DNA of 64,000 bases from Orientallactaga sibirica (lineage: Eukaryota > Chordata > Mammalia > Rodentia > Dipodidae), in NCBI GenBank assembly GCA_036365145.1, contig JAEOAD010000004.1, positions 52,293,001-52,357,000 of the forward strand, read 5' to 3'. Positions 57,686 to 64,000 of this stretch are shown here, piece after piece. Position numbers and translations under genes: made by a program. A model generated the notes under the pieces. The model was given only the letters and a program-made list of their open reading frames with translations, did no database searches and was not told where the DNA came from. Position 1 is the stretch's first letter, and every line of letters starts with the position of its first letter.

Positions 57686-57875
57686 GGCTGGGGAAATGTT
57701 GAGTGGTTAAAGATGCTTGCTTGCAAAGCATGCTGGCCCAGGTTTGGTTCCCTAGTACCCATGTAAAGCCAGATGCATAAGTGATTCATGTGTCTAGAGT
57801 TCATTTACAGCTGCAAGAGGCCCTGTACCTCTCTATCCTCTCCCTCCCCTGAGATACAAAATGGAAAAAAAATTT
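57686..57875 (+). mobile_element. old DIP-like SINE inserted in L1
   Basis: 'ggctggggaaatgttgagtg', 'ggtttggttccctagtaccc' and 'catttacagctgcaagaggc' are diverged DIP features. TGAATCATGCTATA before and TTAATAGTGCTACA after look like a decayed target duplication. Confidence 0.75.
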
Positions 57876-58215
57876 CAAAAAGTTAATAGTGCTACAATAA
57901 ATATCAGTGATCAGTTATTGCTGCAAAATATTGACTTATCAGTTCTTTGGGTAATATCCAGGAATGGTGTAGCTGGGTTATATGGTAGACCTGTTTTTGG
58001 TGTTTTGAGGAACTTCCATAATGGCTGGATTAGTTTGCATTGATACCAGCAGTGTCTAGTGCTTCCCCTTTATCCATGTCTTCAAGAGCATTCGTTACTT
58101 GTTTTCATGATAGCCATTCTGAAGAAGGGTAAGATGGAATCTCAGTGTAGTTTTGACTTGCATTTTGTGTTTATTGAGAATTTGTATTTCAATGCCTGTC
58201 TTTGTTATCAAATCA
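57876..58215 (-). mobile_element. L1 fragment, piece B
   Basis: 'agtgctacaataaatatcag', 'ggttatatggtagacctg', 'ttgaggaacttccataatgg' and 'ttttgacttgcattttgtg' continue piece A. It ends about 230 bp before the COBLL1 exon. Confidence 0.75.
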
Positions 58216-58318
58216 TGTAGGCACAGTGTTTAAAACAAAATGCTTATTGGGGAAGGAAAAAAGGTATTCAGTTTCCTTCATCCCATAGTCCCTAGCAAAC
58301 TTAACAGTTAGCATTTTT

Positions 58319-58341
58319 GTGTGTGTGTGTGTGTGTGTGTT
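58319..58341. repeat. (GT)n microsatellite
   Basis: Eleven GT units, about 107 bp upstream of the exon acceptor. Confidence 0.93.
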
Positions 58342-58436
58342 TTTAATGGGGAAAAATCTAAACCTAAGTTTCAAGTTTGTATGAAAGTTGGGATCATTTT
58401 GGAAAGCTACTTTTAAAATATTTTTTTCTGGGGTTT

Positions 58437-58447
58437 TTATATTTTAG
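58437..58447 (+). other. COBLL1: splice acceptor of COBLL1 exon
   Basis: The sequence TTATATTTTAG precedes the exon, with the AG at 58446-58447. T-rich DNA (58416-58445) supplies the polypyrimidine tract. The AG fixes the exon start so that the first base completes an Arg codon. Confidence 0.88.
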
Positions 58448-58636
58448 GAGGAAACCAAAGGCCAAGGCACCGCTTCCTCCTGCCGAGAACAGATGCATGA
58501 ATATGTCTTCCATGGATGATGCTGGAGAACCAGCTGCTGTCATCATGGAACAGAATGAAAACATGATCGATAAAGACATCGAACTCTCGGTGGTCCTCCC
58601 TGGGGACATCATCAAATCTACTACTGTTCATGGCAG
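58448..58636 (+). CDS. COBLL1: COBLL1 internal coding exon (N-terminal, start of Cobl domain)
   Basis: This is a 189-nt exon. It opens with the third base of an Arg codon, carries 62 whole codons, and ends with two bases (AG) of a codon completed in the next exon, so it is symmetric. The frame contains [13 protein letters not shown], an acidic and Met-rich linker, and then [19 protein letters not shown] and KSTTVHG. I recognise this as the N-terminus of COBLL1 leading into its Cobl domain. The [10 protein letters not shown] stretch resembles the KRAP-type basic-proline motif of Cobl proteins. The paralogue COBL is less similar here, from memory of the family. COBLL1 is a WH2-containing actin-regulatory cytoplasmic protein; the WH2 part lies in later exons outside the window. 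The acceptor is TATATTTTAG with an upstream T-rich tract and the donor is CAG/GTATGC. No frameshift or stop is seen. The 109-codon antisense frame over this exon is a shadow. Confidence 0.93.
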
Positions 58637-58642
58637 GTATGC
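58637..58642 (+). other. COBLL1: splice donor of COBLL1 exon
   Basis: GTATGC follows GGCAG. It leaves two bases (AG) that would form Ser with T or C from the next exon, as expected for the conserved VHGS sequence of the family. Confidence 0.88.
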
Positions 58643-59656
58643 TATGGGGCCTGAAATACCAGCACCTCCCTTTTTTCCTCCACTGGTGAAACTCTGTGTG
58701 ACATACCTTGTGATGTTTTGGTGCCTCCTCCCACCCCCCGCCTTTGTAAAATGCCTCATTTAACATTCACTTTTTCAAAAAAAAATATTAAAAAGTTGTT
58801 AAAATCTGCCAGTGTTTTAGTATCAAAGCCATGAATTCTAGTAACCCAGCCAATGAACTCTTAAGTTTTGTAACTAAATATCTCGTTATTTGTTTACTAT
58901 GTTTTATAAAGCCTGCCCTAGAGGAATGGTTGTCTCTCATGCTACGTTTGTAACTGAAGCTTTCCCTCTTCCTTCTCTCCACTTTAAGCTGCCACTTTGA
59001 TTTATAAGAATGACCACTCTTAAAATGTACTATTTCACATTTATTCAAACAGTTAAATCTGTCGGTAAAATTAGAATTATTTTCTGAATTGATTTAATTA
59101 GTTAAAGGTACAGGGGAATTAAATTGAAATACAAAAATCAAACTTTAACCAGAAAGGGACTGAAGATGTGGCTTGGGAGAGGGATAGTTTTCAAAATTGC
59201 ATGAAAGTTGGAAAAATGGAACAAAGCCAAATGTAATTTTCCATGTGATTCTGAAGTGGAAAGTTACATGGTCTGTATACTTGATCTTGGTCCATCCCTT
59301 TTTTACCTTCCATTGTTCATTGTTATCCAAGAATATTTGTTAGAAATTGAAGCTGTTTGACCTTACTGTGTGTGTGTGTGTAACAAAAGGAAGCATTACA
59401 TCAGTTACTGCATTTTTATAATCAAGCTCTGTGTAGAAAATTCATTCTAGATAACCTTAGTTTTAAATACATCAAAATTCTATGTAACTTTAAAAATGAT
59501 TAAAAGATGCTGGAAATAAAACAGTTCAGCTTTAGTCAATACTTAGAATCTATACATTAAGTTCTCAGTTCCGTTTTGCCATTTGTTTGTAGGGAAAGAA
59601 GTTTAGGGATTATTCATTAAACTGTGTTGATGAAGTTGTGGAAACTATGGATGCCT

Positions 59657-59753
59657 GTGGTGGCCTGCACCTGCCTCACTCCTCTTGTGGGTGAGGAAGC
59701 TTCGTGGTGGCCTCTGCCTGCACCTGCATTCCTCCTGTGTGGCTGAGGAAGCA
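59657..59753. repeat. imperfect tandem duplication, about 48 bp x 2
   Basis: Copy 1 (59657-59703) and copy 2 (59704-59753) both run 'gtggtggcct ... gcacctgc ... cctc/tg ... tgaggaagc', with a few substitutions and a short insertion. Confidence 0.85.
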
Positions 59754-60043
59754 CCTTGGAAGCTGGAGACAGTGGTCATTGTTTCAAAGTTTAAAATAAT
59801 ATCATCACTGAGACTTTAAAATAGGAGCATAAATGGGTGTGACTCAAGCAATAAAGACAATTCCTAGTATTTTCACTGAATTCCAAGTAATTACATTTTT
59901 TTCCCTAGGTCTTGGCTGAGAATAGCAGGTAATGCTGGTTTCGTGTAAATACATGTTTAAGTTTCGTCTTGGACATACCAGTCATCTCTTTACAGTGTCC
60001 TAGCTTCTGTTTGGTGTCAGTGTATGGGTTCCTTATTTGTACT

Positions 60044-60206
60044 TTTTATTATTTATTTAATTATTTGAGAGAGAATGGATGCCCCAAGACCCTTAGCCAC
60101 TGCAACAAACTCCACATGTGCCACCTTGGGCATCTGGCTTACATGGGTACCTGGGTCCTTAGGCTTTGCAGGCAAGTGCCTTAACCGCTAAGCCATCTCT
60201 CTAGCC
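60044..60206 (-). mobile_element. DIP SINE, internally shortened
   Basis: 'gccactgcaacaaactcc' jumps to 'acatgtgccacc', and 'gtacctgggtccttagg' lacks the 'ggggaattgaac' part. TCCTTATTTG before and TCCTTACTTG after suggest the target duplication. Confidence 0.87.
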
Positions 60207-60467
60207 CTCCTTACTTGTTTTTAAACCTCAATGACTTCAGTATCATAATATAATTTTTCTTATGAGTCCAGCCCTCCTAATACATACTGGCCTTGACTTT
60301 GAGAACCTACATCCATAGTACCTTGTGCTGCCCAGTGGCACTGTCCCATGACTGACATGCCCTGCTCCTTCCTGAGCACAGCTTCTTAACATCTGGCTCA
60401 TTCATGTTTTCTTCCTGGATTGAATGTATTTATTTTCTCTCTTAAGTCTAGTTTATAACTGTTCTTT

Positions 60468-60655
60468 CTTTTTTAACTTTATTTATTTGAGAGAGAGAGC
60501 GGGAATGGGCATTCTAGGGCCTTCATCCTCTGCAAACAAACTTCAGATGTATGTGCCACCTTGTGTATCTGGCTTACGTGGGTCCTAGGGAATTGTACCT
60601 GGGTCCTTTGGCTTTGTAGGTAAGTGCCTTCACTGCTAATCCATATCTCCAGCCC
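60468..60655 (-). mobile_element. DIP SINE, 15-bp target duplication
   Basis: TTATAACTGTTCTTT (60453-60467) and TTATGACTGTTCTTT (60656-60670) flank it, 14 of 15 identical. Confidence 0.92.
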
Positions 60656-61031
60656 TTATGACTGTTCTTTATGTTGCTGAATTTCCTTCATGTCTACAGT
60701 GGTCTCAGATCAGACTTTTCTTCCTATCTAACTTTCAGGCTCTTCATCAGTGACTTTGACTACATCAGCACTCACTGGGATCCTGGATCCTACAGTTTTC
60801 TCACATGCTACTTTTCAGCTCATTTGCTTCCCTAGCCCGTAAACATAAGGAGTTTTCCATCCGTGGGCTTTTTGTGTCTGAGCCCAGCTTTTTCTGAGTT
60901 GCTGTGGTTTTCTCATCTGTGGAAATGTATTTCGCTTGCATTGCTAGGGTTAAGTAGCACATCACATACTGCTAGGATTAAATGAAATACTATCAGCGCT
61001 TGGCACACACTGGCTCTTGCATGGGCAAAGA

Positions 61032-61112
61032 GGGAATGCTGGGGGTTGATGCAGGGCCTAGTGCATGCTGGCCAGTGCTCTGAAACTCAGCATATGCCAA
61101 CCCCACCCCTTT
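61032..61112 (-). mobile_element. ID-like element, diverged
   Basis: 'gctgggggttgatgcagggc' and 'ctagtgcatgctggccag' fit an inverted ID core. Confidence 0.5.
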
Positions 61113-61472
61113 CTCTGTTTTCTCCTGGGACCTGGTGGTTTCCTTCCCTTGGGCATTTCTCCTTTACTCTGATCCACAGATTAATCTGACTGAAGAACCC
61201 CACCTGAAAGACTGCAGGGACAGCAATTCAATGCTAAATTAAGGAAGCCTGAACTATTGATTGTGAAGAATGAGATGTGTTACTTTCTTCTCTGAAAATA
61301 AGTAGATGGTTCCTTTACTACCCTCCTTTGTATATCTTAGGCTTTACCACATGATTCTTTGCTCATCTACATACATTACTCTTTTGTTTTTCTTTTCTTT
61401 TTAACCTTGCTACCTTTGTAACATTCCCTCTTCCTTAGCCCTGGCACTTTTAAAAAATGTTTTTCTTTTTTA

Positions 61473-61690
61473 TGGGCTGGAGAAATGGCTTAGCGATTAA
61501 GGCGCCTACCTGCTAAGCCTAAGAACCCAGTTCCAATCTCCAGGTCCCACGTTTAGCCAGATGCAAAGTGACACAAGGGCGCACATGCATCTGGATTTCA
61601 TTCACAGCAGCTGAGAGACTGCTGGCGTGCCCATCTCTATCTGTTTCCCTCTCCCTCTCTGTCTGTCTCTCTGTCTCTCAAAAAAAAAAT
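61473..61690 (+). mobile_element. DIP SINE, long subtype
   Basis: This is the only long-subtype copy on the plus strand here: 'gccagatgcaaagtgacaca' followed by 'agggcgcacatgcatctgg', 'cattcacagcagctgagaga', CT tract and A tail. T-rich DNA on both sides may be the target duplication. Confidence 0.9.
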
Positions 61691-62111
61691 TTTTTTTTTC
61701 CTTTTTTACCTCAATCCCTTTATAACACTGCCTCTCAGCCCCTGGAACTTACAACCATCACTTTTCCAATGAGCTTATGTAGCTGTAATGACACTTTATC
61801 CATAAAGGCTCCCTGGTGTTCCCAGAATCACTTGTGTCCTCTGGCTTCAAACTCTTCCGACTCTTGATTCAGTGACCCATATTGTCCTACAAAGTGGTTC
61901 ACACATCTGTCCCATTTCTCTGAAGAAACCATAAAGCCCACAAGGGCATTTCATCACATTCCCTCATCATGTTCAACATCATCTCATCAGTGCAGTTTTA
62001 TAAATTCCCAAGAATACTGCTGCCTCCTTACCCCTTTCTGTGTGGATACTGGTAGCAATGCAAATGGCATACTTTGAGGATGCATTAGTAATGGATCTGA
62101 GTTGCTATTCT

Positions 62112-62136
62112 AGAATTTTTTTTTTTTTTTTTTTTT
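62112..62136. repeat. poly(T) run
   Basis: About 24 T without an attached SINE. Confidence 0.9.
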
Positions 62137-62888
62137 AATGGAGGGAGGTTTTCTCCAGGCAGAGAGCAAAGTAAGAATGCCCCAGTTGGAAATGTCTCTA
62201 ATTTTATTTTTTTTAAGTTTTCTTTAGGGCTGAAGCTTGTATAAAGGTAGGTTCAATGTTTTTGCTAGAATTTGATTTAGGATCTTGCTCCTTCTATTGT
62301 TATCACCTAAGAATTACTTACACATGATAATTTTAATAGAGTTTTATAGTTAGATGACTAATCTTTATATTAAGTGCTCATGCTTATGATCTAGTCATTA
62401 TATGATACCAAATATTTTAGCAGTGCAATTCTGGAATATCTTAGGAATCTGATCCTAGATATTTTAGAGGGCAGTTTGGGATTTCTCAAATATAATTTGG
62501 AATGCTTATAGGACTGTGACTTGGGAAATGTTATGAATGCATTAGGGCTATCTTGAAAGCTTCAGCTCTTCCTGACCCATTATTTTACAAAGAATAAGCA
62601 CAAAAAGAATGTTGAAATAGAAAAATATATTCTGTTTCTGAAAAGTGTTTAACAAGGATGACTTTCTTATGACTTTGACTTTGTTACTTTATAAAAGTGA
62701 CAAAGTTTTACAGAGTGATATAAGAATTTGGTAAAAGACTAGGGAAAGTAATCCTCAGCAAGTTCATGTACATGAGGGAGTTTTTTTTTCTTTTTTTAAG
62801 ATAAATCTGAGACTCTGCCTTGTCATATTTTTTCATTTTTTCAAAATGGAGGGGAAAGCTTTGTCTTCAGAAGAATAAATGACTTGAA

Positions 62889-62919
62889 AAAAAAAGGTTG
62901 AAGGCAGGAATAGAGTGTG
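62889..62919 (+). repeat. 31-bp direct duplication, copy 1
   Basis: Identical to 63485-63515 (A7 then GGTTGAAGGCAGGAATAGAG and TGTG). No sequence similarity flanks it on either side. Confidence 0.95.
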
Positions 62920-63109
62920 CTCACGGGAAGTGGAAACATTTTACCTTGTTAGCGAGTTAGTCTTCTGTTCATGTTGGAGGTGAGTGGTGCCATGTCTTCA
63001 TGACCAAAAGTCACCCTGTCTCTACCATATTGACCTTTGATGGTAGTCTGCCTTGTCATATGTTTCATGTGTTATGTGAAGAGGCATGCAGTGTCTGGGA
63101 AATTCTCCC

Positions 63110-63224
63110 GTGTTTTTGTTGTTTTGAGGAAGTGTCTTACTTCATAGACCAGCTGAAATCAGCTCATGGTCCTATCTCATCCTCCCGAGTGCTAGGATTA
63201 TAGACACGCAGTGCCACACCTGGT
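63110..63224 (-). mobile_element. old B1 fragment
   Basis: 'ttgttgttttgaggaagtgt' and 'tcctcccgagtgctaggatt ... gccacacctgg'. Confidence 0.65.
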
Positions 63225-63484
63225 AGGAAAAGTTCATGTATATAAGTGTGGTGTGCATATGTGTACATGCCTCAAAAGGGGGGGGAAAGCTGAACCTGGA
63301 GTTCACCAATTCAGCCAGACCAGTTATTGTCTTCAGAAGAATGCCCTGGTTCTGTAGCCTCAGGAAAAGTTAATTATGAGTGCAGAGAGCCCTGCAGCCT
63401 AAACTGTTAGTTTCTAGGTCCCAAGGCCAGATGTTCCCTTTCCCACTTTTGTATTCTGATGTCTAATTTAGGAAGTTTTGGGAG

Positions 63485-63515
63485 AAAAAAAGGTTGAAGG
63501 CAGGAATAGAGTGTG
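63485..63515 (+). repeat. 31-bp direct duplication, copy 2
   Basis: Identical to 62889-62919. After five more bases comes CTGCAGCCTAAACT (63521-63534), a 14-bp copy of 63392-63405. Confidence 0.95.
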
Positions 63516-63563
63516 TCTCTCTGCAGCCTAAACTCATACCTTTTAAAGCAAAATATCTGTCAT

Positions 63564-63618
63564 ATTTCTCTCTCTCTTTTGTTTTCTGTCTCTCAAATAA
63601 ATAAGTAAAATATTTAAA
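63564..63618 (+). mobile_element. DIP SINE tail fragment
   Basis: Only the CT tract, 'ctgtctctcaaataaataag' and the A-rich tail are present. Confidence 0.65.
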
Positions 63619-63676
63619 GTTCAGGAACATTTTATGGATCTGTTGGAAACAAGAATTATCCAAAATAAACATTTAA

Positions 63677-63798
63677 GGGGCTGGAGAGATGCTGTAATTA
63701 TATTTATTGAAACTGCAATAGCTAGAATTCTCTCTCTTTCTGCCATCTGTCTCTGTCTCTCAAATAAATAAGAATGGTAATTATATTTATTGAAACTG
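63677..63798 (+). mobile_element. DIP head fragment plus tail-only DIP with 22-bp direct repeat
   Basis: GGGGCTGGAGAGATG (63677-63691) is a bare DIP head. A 61-bp DIP tail (63716-63776, CT tract to AAATAAATAAGAATG) follows, flanked by identical 22-bp repeats at 63694-63715 and 63777-63798 that begin GTAATTATATTTATTG. Confidence 0.85.
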
Positions 63799-63801
63799 TC
63801 A

Positions 63802-63920
63802 AAGCCAGGAATGGTAATACATTCTTCTAATACCAGTACTTGGGAAGTGGAGGCAAATAGGATCAGGAACTCAACATCATTTATGCTCGGCTTGGGCTAA
63901 ATGAGACATTGTCTAATTAT
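63802..63920 (+). mobile_element. old B1 SINE
   Basis: 'agccaggaatggtaatacat', 'cagtacttgggaagtggagg' and 'gcttgggctaaatgagacat'. Confidence 0.6.
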
Positions 63921-63947
63921 AACCAGAATAGCTAAATGAAGAAAAAG

Positions 63948-64000
63948 AAGGAGTTGGAGATATAGCTTAGTTGTAATGTGCCTTGCAAGCATAAGGACCT
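63948..64000 (+). mobile_element. ID/DIP-type SINE, cut by window end
   Basis: 'ggagttggagatatagctta' and 'gtgccttgcaagcataagg' form the head of a tRNA-type SINE running off the window. Confidence 0.6.

Larger units (their letters stand above)
1..58447 (+). other. COBLL1: COBLL1 upstream intron sequence (assigned by context)
   Basis: Everything 5' of the exon is read as intronic because the exon starts mid-codon and needs an upstream partner. It may include one intron or several. Repeats inside are listed separately. Stretches over about 300 bp where I see no recognisable gene or repeat are: 736-2687 (apart from an exon-like segment at 1342), 2980-3917, 4776-5117, 5272-5827, 8041-8400, 9027-9480, 11166-11790, 12900-13316, 13483-13885, 14825-16262, 16826-18188, 18938-19587, 20004-21397, 21606-22209, 23458-23778, 24571-25103, 25260-25737, 25916-26320, 27103-27412, 28295-28880, 28951-29251, 29430-30049, 30651-31724, 32046-32604, 32746-33120, 33286-33759, 37020-37936, 40118-40749, 41571-42135, 43121-44633, 45929-46894, 46969-47459, 47757-48610, 49116-49449, 50050-51609, 52244-52601, 53536-55011, 55449-55852, 55907-56288 and 56861-57234. 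Confidence 0.75.
58637..64000 (+). other. COBLL1: COBLL1 downstream intron sequence (assigned by context)
   Basis: No segment encoding the next expected part of the Cobl domain is visible, so the intron runs past the window end. Stretches over 300 bp with nothing recognisable are 58643-59656, 60671-61031, 61113-61472 and 61691-62813. The rest holds two DIP SINEs, a long-type DIP, ID and B1 relics, one short tandem duplication and a cluster of short direct duplications near 62.8-63.8 kb. Confidence 0.75.

Noticed and set aside
58437..58766. 109-codon minus-strand frame over the COBLL1 exon
   Set aside because: It is the antisense shadow of a real coding exon.

Overview
The window is non-coding-rich mammalian nuclear DNA from a rodent of the jerboa superfamily (Dipodoidea, for example Jaculus). 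This rests on the repeats. About 37 copies or fragments belong to a tRNA-derived SINE with the head 'ggggctggagagatggcttag', a second conserved part reading 'ccagatgcatgtgccacc' on the opposite strand, and an (AAATA)n tail preceded by a CT tract. I read this as the DIP family (B2 superfamily) of Dipodoidea. They are mixed with 7SL-derived B1 copies, B1-ID fusions (B4-like) and ID-like copies. The genus is an inference.

Only one protein-coding segment is secure: a 189-nt internal exon of COBLL1 (cordon-bleu WH2 repeat protein like 1) at 58448-58636 on the plus strand. It has a good acceptor and donor and an open frame running from a [10 protein letters not shown] motif into the start of the Cobl domain. 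The flanking sequence is therefore read as COBLL1 introns: 1-58447 upstream and 58637-64000 downstream. The next Cobl-domain exon is not in the window and no CpG-island promoter is seen. Two weaker exon candidates are noted. One (15501-15592, plus) would supply an in-frame ATG that joins the COBLL1 exon in phase. The other (22210-22515, minus) is an unidentified 101-codon terminal-exon-like frame.

Layout. 1-7.4 kb: scattered DIP and B1 copies and a B4-like relic. 7.5-11.2 kb: an old minus-strand L1 cut into pieces by later DIP, B1 and LTR insertions. 11.8-12.5 kb: a DIP-B1-DIP stack at one target site. 12.6-20 kb: an ERVL-MaLR-type solo LTR with perfect 5-bp target duplications, more SINEs and the candidate alternative exon. 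20-26 kb: long stretches without recognised repeats, the minus-strand exon candidate and AT-rich palindromic tandem DNA. 26.8-28.3 kb: a large inverted duplication (arms about 250-270 bp, spacer about 940 bp). 29-37 kb: LTR-rich, including a 660-bp class II (ERVK-like) solo LTR with 6-bp target duplications. 37-52 kb: SINEs, MIR relics and microsatellites. 52.6-53.1 kb: a second stacked SINE site. 55.8 kb: a G-quadruplex-prone tract. 57.2-58.2 kb: an old L1 ending about 0.2 kb before the COBLL1 exon. 58.6-64 kb: downstream intron with SINEs and a mosaic of short duplications near the end.

I found no new biological system here. The most useful leads are the candidate alternative COBLL1 first coding exon, the inverted duplication, and the stacked SINE insertions. 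Repeat names are from pattern recognition without a library search, and element ends are good to about 5-20 bp unless target duplications are given.
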